Positions 10,201 to 20,500 of a stretch of 64,000 nucleotides of DNA are shown one piece after another; the first letter of the stretch is position 1; each line of letters opens with the position of its first letter. Source of the DNA: Symbiodinium natans. Its lineage: Eukaryota; Sar; Dinophyceae; Suessiales; Symbiodiniaceae. The notes under the pieces are model-generated. The model was not told where the DNA came from and did no database searches. It saw only the letters and a list, made by a program, of their open reading frames with translations. The stretch spans positions 694,177-758,176 of the forward strand of contig CAJNDS010002779.1 in assembly GCA_905221605.1 (NCBI GenBank), in the 5' to 3' direction. Position numbers and translations under genes: made by a program.

Positions 10201-13200
10201 TATAGCTTGAAATTCTTAACTTGGGGTTCCCTGTTATACCAACAGTCCTTAATTGGGATTATAGTACCCCCTCCTACTAGAATCCCTAGTAAGGACTGCA
10301 AGTATAAGGGGGAACATCCCAATACTTAACTGCAAACAACCTTCCTTCCATGGGTGGACATGACATTCGTAGAGCCCACGGCAGGTCGACCTGCACATCA
10401 TGTGGAGGCCGAAGCCTGATGTAGAACAAGAACGAGAAAACAGCAAACAAGCTAAGGGTCGTTTCATGAGCCCTTATGATGGTCCCTTACCTTCTCTAAA
10501 GGGTTCTGAAGTATGGGCCCTTGGGTTGTATAGGATAATGAGGTAAGGATCCGGCAAGTTATAATTATAGCTTGAAAGCTTAAGTAAAAAAATTAGCTTG
10601 CTGGGCAAAAAAACAGACTTGCCTAAGCTAGTTTTTTGCCTTGAGCAAGTCTGTTTCGCTCGAAAGTAAGCTGAAAGTGAGCCAGAGCCCTATTCAATTT
10701 TTGGCTTAAAAATGGGCCTCGCTGCCTAAGGTAGAGTTAAACATTTTTAGCTTGAAATTTTAACTTGTCATGGCAAAGGCTTTATCTAAAGTTATGCCTT
10801 GCCGGATCCTTAGGGTAGACGAAAGCCCCAGGAAACCAGGTAATGTTCGTGGCGGCAAGGTATTTTTGTTGCCCTCCTCGCGCTGATCACGTTCTCCACC
10901 ATGGTGTCGTCCATGACGTCCATGATGACTTCGTATTACCGCAGCAAGGCAGAACCCCCTAAACCCTAAACCCCTAACCCTAAGGGGCTGACTTTCTGAG
11001 GTGCCATGCGTTCTCATGGGTACCATACAACCATCGTGCCAGCCACCCGGATGCTTTTTGCAGGTTGTCATCGGCATGTGTGGTGGCAGGCTTCTGTTGT
11101 TTCTCTGCTTTGTTGGTGCAATCTGCTTTGTCTCTGTGTGCTGTTCAGAGAACGGAGATTTCTCTGGGGGTTTCTGTAGTCCCGAAGAGGTGGCGGCACA
11201 TACGGTCTTGTGGTCTGGTCTTGGGGAATCTAGTTGCCCAACAGCCGCAATACACCGCAAATCTAAACAACATGTTCACATAACCGGGCATATGGTCGTG
11301 CTCACTAGGTTTCAAGGCTGTACAAGCTCCAACCTACCTGTGGCTCTGATTACTTAAGCCCTAGACCCTATATAAACCCTAAACCCTAACCCTAACCCTA
11401 AACCCTAAACCCTAAACCCTAAACCCTAAACCCTAAACCCTAAACCCTAAACCCTAAACCCTAAACCCTAGTCTTTGGGGGGAGGGGGGAAGCATTCTTC
11501 ACCTGCGAATGTCCAGGTTCTATGAGCTGCAGGTGAACCCCCGGACCAATCTAAACCCTAAACCCTAAACCCTAAACCCTAAACCCTAAACCCTAAACCC
11601 TAAACCCTAAACCCTAAAACCTCAGCTCGGAAGTTCTTGGGATATTTCATGTTTTCTCGTTTGGGAGGTTTAAGGTTGGTACATTGGGATGTTCTCCCTT
11701 ATACAAAGAGTCCTTCATCGGGATTCTAGTACCCGCCCCCAACTATAATCCCTACGAAGGACTGTTAGTACAATTGGGGAACATCCCGATATTCAGACAC
11801 GTTGTCAGAGGGTTCAGGGTCTAGGGTTTAGGGTTTAGGGTCTAGGGTTTAGGGTTCAGGGTTCAGGGTTGTCAAGGGCCCATCCTTGGAAGCCAGGAGG
11901 AGGAGATACGCCACTTCGCTCTTCTCCAGCGCTTCCTCCTGTCACGTGGCCGAAGCCCTAATGTACAAGGAGGGGCCCCCTTACTATACTAGTTGTAGTT
12001 AAGTGTTTAGGGTTGAGGGTTGAGGGTTGAGGGGTTTAGGAGGGGCCCCCTTACTATGCTAATTGTAGTTAAGGGACTCAGAATCTAATTAGGATCCTTA
12101 GAATGTAGCCCAGAGCTTCCATTTGTAGTACTGGAAAATGGAATTGGGTACCCCAAGACCCTTTTTAGTATGGTTTTTGGGTACCTAGTTCCACAATAGT
12201 ACTAGAGATGGACCATCTGGGTAGGGGTCGGAAGAATTGGAGTACAGAACGTCATGGGGGCCCTCGATTTTCGACTTGTTTCTTGCTTCACGACTTCTTT
12301 CTGGACAATTGCTAATAGTATTTCCTTAGGTTCCCTTTAGAATTATACTCGGACAATCCCCCCTAAGCCCTAAAGCCCTTGAGGGCCTCAAGGCTCGAAG
12401 CATTGAGGGATTGCCTCGCTGCTAGCTGCCACACTTGGACAGCATTTTTTTGGGTAGCTCAGTGGTGCCCTTTACCCTTTCTTGCAGTTCGGGGTGCCCT
12501 TATAAAGGGTTTAGGGTTTAGGGTTTAGGGTTTAGGGTTTAGGGTTTAGGGTTTAGGGAAGTAGCCAACCCCAAAAAGGTGGCTCAACTACTACCAAGTT
12601 CTTCGTCGAACTCCGAATGTGAGACCATTTCCGAAGCTTCTTGAGGCTTTAGTCGGCCGGCTTGCATTCCTAAACCTCTTGATAGTTCCCAAAAGAGCTG
12701 TTCAATCCACCTTCCAACCGCGATGAAGACTTTCTTGGGTTTAGGGTTTAGGGTTTAGGGTTTAGGGTTTAGGGTTTAAGGTTAAGGTGCCCCAGCAGCA
12801 AAAGCACGAACCCCGGGCAGCCCTGAAAGGCACAACAGCATCCCGGTCGACTTGAGTGAGCGAATCACCAAGTTTTTGCAGCATGCGTACATGGCCCAGT
12901 TCAAGGTGGGGTTGAGGGCTTGGGGTTGTTGTGGGTGGCTGCTCAGAGTTCCCAAGTAGAAAACAACCCAACTTTCCTGCTTCATATGAGTACAAGGCAG
13001 GGGTTTAGGACTCCCCACGCCGAGTCCGGGATAGGGTATGAAGCCGGCGCATGCCTCCCCATCTGCTGACATTGCGCTTGAGGGCTTCGCAAGGGCTGAT
13101 TTGTAGTGCGTTGCGCCTTCGTGTTCTACTGATGGCAGGCGTCATCGCAGGACATGCATGTGCCTCGGATGCATTGGGCCGGGCCAAGAGGCCCCATTAA

Positions 13201-16200
13201 ACAGAGGCGTGGGCATTCCTTATTTCTCGGACTGGCGTAGGGTTTAGGGCTTAGAGGTTTTAGGCTTAGGGGCTTAAAGGTTTAGGGTTTAGGGTTTCGC
13301 GTCTAGTGTCAACGGCCTTGAGATCCGACGCAATCACGGACAGCCAGCGCAGGTCCCGTTGCTGGAGATGCTGTCGCGGCCACTGATGAACGAGCTGCAG
13401 CTGGTACCTTTGCCCTGTCACTTGGGATGTTCCCCCTTAAACTACAAGTCCTTTTTATAGGGATTCTAATCGGGGTGTACTATAATCCCTAACCCCTAAA
13501 CCCTAAACCCTAAACCCTAAGCCCTAAACCCTAAACCCTAAACCCTAGACCCAGAAAGGACTGTTAGTATGAGGGGGAACACCCAACCTGTCACAGTTTC
13601 GGGTGGAAGTTCATGGCGTGATTAATCATCGGCAGAGGGCCGAACAAAACTGAAGACTAGATTGGGCAGTTCTCCAAATCAGGGCACGTTTTGGGGTCCT
13701 TTTTTAAGGGTGCCGCGCTTTATTTCGGAGACTCCTACTTGTGATTTTAGGCAAAATAGCCCCAGAATAAAGATGTCTCCTTCAGTTTCCGGTTGAGGGT
13801 GATTTCAAAGTGTCTGGGCCCAAATCTTGCACAGCCCTCTGCTGCCCGACTGGAGACTCCCCCTTAGGGTTTAGGGTTTAGGGTTTAGGGTTTGGGGTTT
13901 GGGGTTTGGGGTTTGGGGTTTGGGGTTTGGGGTTTGGGGTTTGGGGTTTGGGGTTTGGGGTTTAAGGTTCCTACCTTGTGCCGCATCCAGTGGCCGAGGA
14001 GAAACATCGGAGCCAAATGCTGGATTTGCCCTTCCTGGGCGCCATCTTGAACTGAGCCCCGGTAAATATTGCCCGACTATTTGTTGCTGCGGGGGGGTGG
14101 TTTTGCGTCGTAACTTCCAGAGTTTCGTATTTTCAAGCAGGAGCAAGACTAGTGTGTGTGTGTGTGATTAACAATGCTTCTCGGGGTTTGGCGTTATGAA
14201 ATGGCTTGAGCTGGCACTGTACTTACAAGCCCCTTAAGTGCCCTAATCTGGTTGTAAGTACAGTCAGCTTTCATTGGCCTTATGAGCGTGAACCTCCAAG
14301 TAGGGTTGTGACCCTAAACCCTAAACCCTAACCCCTAAACCCTAAACCCTAAACCCTAAACCCTGAACCCTGAACCCTGAACCCTGAACCCATGGACCAT
14401 CCCGTAAGTACCTGAGCGTACAGTGATCGCTCCAGAGGCTGCGCTTACGACGTCTTAAGTGAGCTGATTACTTGTGGAGTCAAGCTATTTTTGTTTTTGA
14501 GGGTTAGGTCGTGCAAGGTTAAGTTTTTGGGTGCTTGCTTCAGGGCTGAGCTTTAGAGGGCCCGTGGGAAGAAGGTGTTTTGACTACCGGGTTGCAGGCA
14601 CACAAATCGCCCATTCAGAGCAACTCGTGAAGCTGTGTCTCGATTGTTCACACTACGAAAGACACTTTCCCTGGAACCCCCCCGGCCCCTGCTCCTCCTC
14701 CGCCCCCCCCCCCCCGCCCCCCCCCCCCCCCCCCCCCCCCCCTCGCCCCAAAGAAAAAAACTGCAAGGCCAAAACGCGCATCAAGCGCAAATCGTGTCAC
14801 CTGAACGTGGGAAGAAACATGACAATGTGTTGACTCGACCACGCAAGGCACGCTTTCCCAGCGGCGCAAAAAGTCGCAGTCGGAGCCGGTTTCGGGTTTA
14901 GGGTTTAAGGTTTAGGGCTTCGGGTTGAGGGCAGTCCTCTTAGCCGAAACTCATGAAAAGCCAACAACGCCAACATGCGAGTGCAACATGGGGCCAGGAA
15001 AGGTGTTGATGTGTGAGCCCCCAAATCTCTAGTCCAAATCGATGTCTTTGGGCCTGCCTTCGGGGCAAGGGCTAGCTATCACAACGTGCACTGGTGGGTC
15101 TGTAGGGTTCTGTAGGGTTCTGTAGGGTTTTGTAGGGTTTTGTGGGGTGTTTTGGGGTTTAGGGCCGACAGACCACTTCCGCAAGCTCTTTCGATCCCAG
15201 GGCAGAATGTGCAGACCTTGGACGCAATGCGGAACCTGGCCAGCTCGTCATTGACAGTTACCACTGTGGCCACCAAGGACCACCCCCGAAAGGGCTTATA
15301 GCCCTAAACTCTAAACCCGAAACCCTAAACTCTATTCAGGGTGAGGTTGAGGTGTGGAGAGATCCCGAACAGCCAGCCCTACAGTGCTGTGGCACCACTC
15401 TGCTTCCGCAGCCGTTCTCTCGATGGAAGCAGCAACAGAAAACTAGGACCCAGAGTAGGCCCTGATTCTCTTTGTTTAGGGTTTGGGTTTAGGGTTTAGG
15501 TTTAGGGTCTAGGGTTGAGGGTTTAGTGTTTTAGGGCTTAGGGTGTTAGGGTTTTAGGGGTTTTAGGGTTTATCGCTTAGGGTTACCCAGAGTAGGCCCT
15601 TATTCCCTTTTTTAGGGCTTAGGTTCTCGAAGAAAGCCTTTTCAAACCACAAAGGGTACCCTTGTTGTTCCTGTGCTACTAGAAAAGGCAAAGAAACCAC
15701 AACCACAGAGATTTCATGCAGAGCGTCTGTGTTGGCTGGTCGTTTTGGCTCTTCCGCAGTCACATGCAAATTCCCAACAGCACGCAGATGCCCCGCAAAA
15801 CATCCAACTTCAACACCTCTTCCACTCCCTCTCATTAGCCCTTCCCCACCTCCCCTCCTCCCCACCTTAAACCCTAACCCCTAAACCCCTAAAATCCTCT
15901 CCTCCCCCGTCAGGATGTAATCTTCAGCTGCGGCGTGGAGGCAGTAACAGCATACCTTCCGATTAGCGGCGCCGTCTGCTACATGCAGGCCAGGGCAACC
16001 CATGGAGCTAGTTGCCCTAAACCCTAAACCCTAAATCCTAAACCCTAAACCCTAAACCCTAAACCCTAAACCTAGGGGTTAGGGGGTACATGAAGCCTGC
16101 TTGCCCCATCAGGAGGGAAGGCCTCCCCAAGAATGCCTTGATGTCTGGACGGCCGAGAGTCTCCCTTTGCAAGACAGCTGTGGGTTTAGGTTTGTTTAGG

Positions 16201-17569
16201 GTTTAGGGGTTAGGGTTCTTTCCGAGGTGCTGATTGGCCATGTAGGTTGGGATGTTCCCCCTTACACTAACAGTCCTTACTAGGGGTTAGAATAAGGGCT
16301 ACTACAATCCTTATCAAGGACTGTTACTAGATTAACAAGCTCATGGAAGACGACTATCCACCAGAAAAAGCTGCCTGTAGTCGTCGATAGAAGCAACAAC
16401 ACGTTGAGACATCCCGTAGTACCCTGATTCCCTTTTTGGGCGGGGGGGGCACTGAGGTTCCCTTCTAAACCCTCTAAGCAAAGAAGGGCACCCTTTTTAA
16501 TGCTCTGTTCCCGGGCATCCTAGTGTTAGTGCCAAGGCTCGGATGCAGCCTGTTGAGCTTCCCTTCCGTGACGTACGGATTTGGTAGAATTTCGTATATG
16601 GAATACCCTAAACCCGAACCGTTTAGGGTTTAGGGTTTGTGGAACCCTGAACCCTAAATCCTGATGAAGCCCTAAACAGTCCCTAAACCCCGTAAACGAT
16701 GAACCCTCCAAGGATGTGCCTTTGGACGGAATGGTACTTCTTGGGCGACTTCATCGCAACCGAAGTCTCGCGCATCCTAATGCTGGATATGAGCGTTTTC
16801 TGCGAGACCATCGCGTCTCATCCCCTGACGCATGGACTGGCGGCGCCTCGAACTGAGGGCTCAGGAGATTTGAGGGAAATTGGCCAAAGCAACCCATAAG
16901 GCCCATAAACCCGCAATATCCTCGAAGCCCGACGAGCACGCGAGACACCCAAAAAAGCCTGTAAGGACGCCCCTAACACACCATCAACTCCCCCTATGCA
17001 CACACTAAACACCCAATCTGGACCCTCTACAGTACGCCTGAGGTACAGTACGCCAAAGAGTACACCAGACTGCTTCAGGGCGAGGTGAGACCGAAGTCTT
17101 ATGGGGTTGTAGGGTTCGGGTTTATCGACTTTCTGAGGGTGCCGAAGGGTCCCTCGGTTTTAGAGGGTATAGAAGGGGTGTATGAGGGGTCCCCTTTTAA
17201 GAGGGTTTAGGGGCCGGACCATGACTAGGTTGGCTTCTGGGGGCATTGTCTCATATTTTCTTTACTCAGAGCTCGACGAGGGGATATTGTTTGATTTTTT
17301 CTTTACTTTGGGTTTCATAGGGGTCCCCATATATATATATATTTTTTTTTTGAAAGGGGAACTAGGGCTCTATATATATATATATGTACATATACCCTTT
17401 AAGGGATTCTATAGGGTACCTCATTCCCTCACGAAAAAACCAGCCAGTTAACCAGGCCAACCCAGTTCTGTGGAACAGGCGATGAGCGAGGAGATCTCGG
17501 ACACGTGGCAGCTTGGGACCGAGCCAGAGGTGCATGACCTCATGGCCGGCCACGGCTTTGCGCCCCTGG
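3052..17569 (+). CDS. Voltage-gated cation channel with cyclic-nucleotide-binding-type domain (EAG/CNG/HCN superfamily), at least 21 exons, partial at both ends
   Basis: This predicted plasma-membrane pore protein was assembled by hand. Exons: 3052-3135, 3832-3881, 4387-4490, 4867-4990, 7148-7215, 8050-8121, 8482-8564, 9213-9235, 9744-9782, 10090-10117, 10860-10948, 11897-11940, 12830-12905, 13353-13403, 13597-13631, 14013-14038, 14598-14656, 15914-15988, 16537-16583, 16713 to about 16839, and 17479-17569. Every join keeps phase. The joined reading, about 465 residues, gives in family order an acidic N-terminus, S1-S4, S5, pore helix and filter, S6, C-linker, cyclic-nucleotide-binding-type fold and an acidic tail. 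Donors are 12 GC, 5 GT and 2 GA; acceptors are AG|G except at 13597 and 14013, which are the least certain. At least one short exon is probably missing between 14656 and 15914 and another before 17479. The true start codon and the stop are not identified. Introns hold telomere-like repeats, inverted-repeat elements and microsatellites. Confidence 0.85.
3330..3440. mobile_element. MITE-like family C, copy 1
   Basis: Begins GGTCGGAATAAGTACAAATA, continues TAGTATTCCCTT, and is AT-rich near its end. It sits in the first recognised channel intron. Related copies are near 9080, 12223, 43505, 49318 and 50482. Confidence 0.55.
4090..4192. mobile_element. MITE-like family D, copy 2
   Basis: Close match to 945-1040 through GTAGAGTAGGTAACCTTT and on to GTTACTGGACAACTA. 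It lies inside the channel intron 3882-4386. Confidence 0.6.
4565..4660. repeat. Dispersed repeat family J, copy 1
   Basis: TTTCCTTATGAGGGTTTACA followed by ATGTTTCAAAGGGTCTGAAG. The same order recurs near 28930-29012 and, more diverged, at 42405-42490. A partial match to its start is at 2222-2260. Confidence 0.45.
6651..6848. repeat. Compound microsatellite (GTGGTC)n-(CTG)n-(CCGCTG)n
   Basis: Roughly eight GTGGTC units (6657-6703), then about 16 CTG units (6713-6760), then about 13 CCGCTG units (6761-6838), then CTG again. The order suggests stepwise mutation of a CTG array into a hexamer array. It lies in the intron before the S4 exon, so the poly-Gln, poly-Ala and poly-Arg/Gln frames through it are not taken as proteins. 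Confidence 0.95.
7765..7845. mobile_element. MITE-like family H, copy 1 (partial)
   Basis: Shares the order ACCCTCATAAGGGACC, then GGGGCTACTTAGGTATATAG, with 32506-32580 and with the inverted copy near 26020-26120. It lies in the channel intron 7216-8049. Confidence 0.45.
8050..10948 (+). CDS. Channel exons 6-11: S5, pore and S6
   Basis: Exon 6 is S5 (AFSAIFSRFSVAMNIVRLLL). Exon 7 continues IACAWWGFGHFAG and the turret. Exon 8 is only 23 nt (YATSLHWA at the joined ends). Exon 9 is 39 nt (AIAQLGVGSTEVE), and exon 10 is 28 nt (ATNAGERIF). Exon 11 is S6 (IFVALLALITFSTMVSSMTS) followed by a basic MTSYYRSK. The aligned filter reads L-G-V-G where EAG-type potassium channels have V-G-F-G or V-G-Y-G, so potassium selectivity should not be assumed. 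The HWA(I/L)..Q helix and the ERIFS start of S6 are family features. All phases match, including Ser rebuilt across exons 10/11. Confidence 0.85.
9080..9165. mobile_element. MITE-like family C, diverged copy
   Basis: GAAGTACTACTAATATGCCC, then AACCCTGTTCTAATTTTG near the end, parallels 49318-49410. It sits in the channel intron before the 23-nt pore exon. Confidence 0.35.
9285..9685. repeat. 22-bp minisatellite derived from telomere-like repeat
   Basis: About 18 units of roughly 22 bp built from CCCTAAACCCTTAAGCCTAG plus two bases, with drift in individual units. Three altered heptamers appear to have become one higher-order unit. It fills most of the channel intron 9236-9743, between the pore-helix exon and the filter exon. 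Confidence 0.9.
10221..10322. mobile_element. MITE-like family A, copy 1
   Basis: Inverted-repeat element: left arm TTCCCTGTTATACCAACAGTCC, right arm GGACTGCAAGTATAAGGGGGAACATCCC, with a short loop containing AATCCCTAG. The flanks share CTTAAC, a possible target duplication. It lies in channel intron 10118-10859. Confidence 0.75.
10606..10655. repeat. Hairpin-forming inverted repeat
   Basis: AAACAGACTTGC and GCAAGTCTGTTT face each other across about 22 nt in an AT-rich stretch of the channel intron before S6. It is probably the core of another small inverted-repeat element. Confidence 0.6.
11684..11790. mobile_element. MITE-like family A, copy 2
   Basis: TTGGGATGTTCTCCCTTATA on the left and GGGGAACATCCC on the right, with the apex AATCCCTACGAAGGACTG. 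It is an intact relative of the interrupted copy at 13422-13587. Confidence 0.75.
11897..12905 (+). CDS. Channel exons 12-13: C-linker
   Basis: Exon 12 (EEEIRHFALLQRFLL) joins S6 in phase 0. It ends at a GT donor in phase 2. Exon 13 (HNSIPVDLSERITKFLQHAY, then MAQFK) follows. This matches the helical C-linker that couples S6 to the cytosolic ligand-binding fold in the EAG/CNG/HCN superfamily. The 889-nt intron between them contains the 36-bp direct repeat around a telomere-like tract (11968-12073), a family C element and two repeat blocks. Confidence 0.8.
11968..12073. repeat. Telomere-like tract bracketed by a 36-bp direct repeat
   Basis: The 36-bp sequence beginning AGGAGGGGCCCCCTTACTAT occurs at 11968-12003 and 12038-12073 with two mismatches. 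Between the copies lies a 34-bp degenerate tract (TTTAGGGTTGAGGGTTGAGG and on). It is located in the channel C-linker intron. Confidence 0.85.
12223..12365. mobile_element. MITE-like family C, copy 2
   Basis: GGGTCGGAAGAATTGG at the start and GCTAATAGTATTTCCTTAGG later match the other members, with an extra segment between. Confidence 0.45.
13353..17569 (+). CDS. Channel exons 14-21: cyclic-nucleotide-binding-type domain and acidic tail
   Basis: VPLLEMLSRPLMNELQL (13353-13403) is the conserved helix leading into the domain. The segments 13597-13631, 14013-14038 and 14598-14656 (SEQLVKLCLDCSHY) are less certain. DVIFSCGVEAVTAYLPISGA (15914-15988) is the beta-roll entry. QPVELPFRDVRIW joins MCLWTEWYFLGDFIATEV (16713 on), where the phosphate-binding cassette should lie. 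I see no arginine in that short loop, so cyclic-nucleotide binding is doubtful (inference from family knowledge). The last exon recognised, AMSEEISDTWQLGTEPEVHD, is an acidic tail. Its start could also be some 13 nt upstream. Confidence 0.7.
13422..13587. mobile_element. MITE-like family A, copy 3, interrupted by a telomere-like tract
   Basis: The left arm (TTGGGATGTTCCCCCTTAAA) and right arm (GGACTGTTAGTATGAGGGGG) match copies 1 and 2. The apex is split by about 60 bp of CCCTAAA repeat starting at 13490. CCTGTCAC occurs just before the left end and again just after the right end, a possible 8-bp target duplication. The element fills most of the 193-nt channel intron 13404-13596. Confidence 0.75.
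13865..13970. repeat. TTTGGGG variant array next to TTTAGGG
   Basis: About four TTTAGGG units run directly into about eleven TTTGGGG units. One point change has been copied along the array, which indicates local expansion and not repeated independent insertion. Confidence 0.9.
14181..14300. mobile_element. MITE-like family B, copy 1
   Basis: Contains CTGTACTTACAAGCCCCTTAAG and its facing arm TTGTAAGTACAG, ending GTGAACCTCCAAGTAG like copies at 32589 and 35861. Confidence 0.6.
15448..15615. repeat. Telomere-like tract bracketed by a ~31-bp direct repeat
   Basis: ACCCAGAGTAGGCCCTGATT continues to TTTAG at 15448-15480. A near copy, ACCCAGAGTAGGCCCTTATT, is at 15585-15615. The roughly 100 bp between is degenerate TTTAGGG repeat. 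It lies in a channel intron. A related sequence occurs alone at 33771-33805. Confidence 0.75.
16246..16335. mobile_element. MITE-like family A, copy 4 (right end degraded)
   Basis: GGGATGTTCCCCCTTACACT on the left. The right arm keeps AAGGACTGTTACTAG but lacks the GGGGGAACATCC end. Confidence 0.65.
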
Positions 17570-20500
17570 GCACGATGGGTTTGGGGGTTTGGGGTGTGGG
17601 GTTTTGGGGTTTGGGGTTTGGGGTTTTGGGGTTTTGGGGTTTAGGGTTTAGGGTTTAGGGGCAGGGTACTTTTCTACCTTTCTCCTCTTCCGAAGACAGT
17701 GTGCAGACTTTTGCAGGTTGTAGTGGCTCGATGTCACATGATGCCACGCAGTCATGAACAATGTCGGACAGGGTCTAATCTCCTGCTAGATTTGCCCAGT
17801 TCAGGGTCGGATGGTGTAGGAACGTGTCACTTGAGACTACTGGAATCATGTTGCTTGACGGCAGACTGCGATGTTTGGCAACCCGTTCAGAACATGACTT
17901 AGCATTCTTAGGACTTAGAACATTGTTAGGGATCCCCGCAGCCCTGCTGCATCAACTGATGTACATGGAGATTCTGTGCCCGTTGCTTAAACCCTAAACC
18001 CCTAAACCCTAAACCCTAAACCCTAAACCCTAAACCCTAAACCCTAAACCCTAAACCCTAAACCCTAAACCCTAAACCCTAAACCCTAAACCCTAAACCT
18101 AGGCCCGAGCTCGTCTTCAACACATTCGGCAGACGCAAAGGCCCAGCTTGGTCGTGCCAGCAAGTAGGGAGTTGTCTAAGTGACGGTCCGTTCAGCTTGA
18201 ATCCGGGATAGTTCGGGGGTTTTTGGCCCTCCTGAATCATGAGTCGGGCTCCTAAACTGCGCGTAAGACCGTCAACTTTCAACCCTACACCGTTTTGCTC
18301 ATGGCCCTCAGTATCCCCAACCTGACAATACTGGGCGCCGGCGGGGTGAGATACAGCGGCATGCTCTTTTAAGTTCATTCCTGCAGTCGGGATCCACAGC
18401 GATGGAACTAAATACATGTAGGAAATCTCAGAAAGCAAACAAGGCTTGCCAGCCCACATGCGCAGGTATCATAGGATACTAGTACATGTACAATGGCGTT
18501 TGCAGTTAGGACCTAGATTTCGAACCATACATCTCATGACAAGCTAGTTTGATATGTAGTATATTAAAAACTAAAAAAATGCAATGCAAGATGGTCTAGT
18601 ATCGTCCCATATGTAGCACCCTATGTAGCACCTAAAAATGTTTTGGATAGACACACACACATATATATATATACATATGTTATATATATACCGGTGTGTA
18701 TATAGACATATGATAACATAAGATGTGTCTAACCCCTAGCCGTTGCCGAGTCTTGAATTCATCATGCGAATGGTTGGCACCCTGCTGAAACGAGCCTTCT
18801 AGATTTGACCTCGACGTGTTTATCTGTAAAAATACATGTCGCGAGCAACCGAATATACCACAGAGCCTTCGAAGCAATACCTCGCAGGCACCATAGTAGC
18901 CCGGCCAGAAGACGCCGTGCATCTTTGCAGTAGGCACCAGAGTGGGAATCCACCTAAACACTGACCCCGAAATCCTGACGCCGAATCCCTAAACCCCCTC
19001 ATAGAATCCATTGCATGCCAGGAAAGACTCCCAGTCACGTTGGGGGCCTTGCCGCACTCAACGGCTTAGCGAGGATAAAGGCGGGACAGCTCCAAACGGC
19101 CAACTTGGGCGGGGCTGAGGGTTTAAGGTGCGGGGTTTAGAGTTTTAATTTCCGGTGCCTTTTTTTGAACCTGTACCCCTACTATCAGGGGCCATATTCT
19201 AACAGTAATCCCAAACGAAACCAAACGATGTTCTATCGGAGCGCATCGGGGGACTGCAGGCACGGCCTGGGGCAGGCATCAGTCTGAGTTTTTTTTGCGC
19301 CCAGACGCTGCTTCTCCAGGCCCTACACCCAATACTGGAGACTTCATTGAGAGATGTCGATGAAAACGTATAGGTCATGTATACTCATGACCTTCAGGCA
19401 CTGAACATGAGGAGATGAGGAGTCGATGGTTTAATTGTAAATGCTGGGTGTCGACCGCTTGTGCCGGGCGTGAGAATATCTAGCAAGCCCCTTGAAGGTG
19501 TGTCTACAGGAGTTCGGCGTCACACTCGGAAGCCTGTGTTGTGTTGGGGTTCGGGTTGAGAATTGGGAATATGCATATATGTTTATGGTGTAGTGTACGT
19601 ACACAAGTAAAGATACACGCATACCAATATACATATAAACATCAGCATAAGTAGGTGCATAGATGTGCAGATTATGGCGAAAACACATAGTCCCTAAACC
19701 CTAAACCCGAAAAGTAAAGGGGGATTTTGGAGCTCAAGTGGTCGAGGGTTGATTGGGACTCTGGCTGTGGGTTTTCACGTGATTTTGAGGGTCTGCTTGC
19801 AAGGGCCATGGCCGAAGCGAACTAACTTTTTGCTATCTTGCAGCTGCAAGATATATGCTCAACATGTGGGAGTTTACGAAAAGAAGGGACCCCTAAAGTA
19901 GCCCTTATCAGAGGGACCTCAATAAGGTACCTCTAATATCGTAAGCCACCATGTCGATGAAGCTAACGCTACGTCCCAAAGCCTCAATCCCGCGTTCAGG
20001 TGGTGCCGGACCAGATACTGGAGTGACACCTTTCAGCATCAGGGGGTTTCCGTAAATAGGGGTACCCTTTTCGAAGGGGTCCCCTTAAGGGGATTCGGTT
20101 CTGTGTGGCGTATAATTATACGGGGTACCCCTATTTTGGGAGATGCCCTTCCGGCTCACCTGCTCAAGTACTGAAACACCCTGGACTCTTCGGAATTCCT
20201 AGATGATGAGTCGCGCTTAGGGGCCAGGATTATTCTTGGATGTGGGGGTGGTGGGTTTAGGGTTTGGGGTTTAGGGTTTAGGGTTTAAGGTTTCGGGTTT
20301 CATTCTCTTGGTGTAGACTCACGATCACCACTCAGGGTGACCACCAATCCTTCGAACGTGGCCGGATCTGGGGCGGATGATTGGGGGGGAAAGTGTGCAG
20401 AACTAGGCGGGCGTCGGCGGAACTACTCGCGAATCCAAACACGTGCACGAACACTCACGCTTTGTTGCTGAGATCGTGATTGGATCTTTGCTCAGAACCT

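Noticed and set aside
11376-11472. CRISPR-like direct repeats
   Set aside because: The repeats are uninterrupted 7-mers without unique spacers, in a eukaryotic genome.
13871-14171. Open frames rich in LNPKP or GLGFRV peptides, here and at many other sites
   Set aside because: They are read-throughs of the telomere-like heptamer, whose 21-bp period has stop-free frames. They do not represent proteins.
18079-18459. A 126-codon minus-strand frame
   Set aside because: It starts from telomere repeat, has no recognisable domain, and a + frame is also open there.
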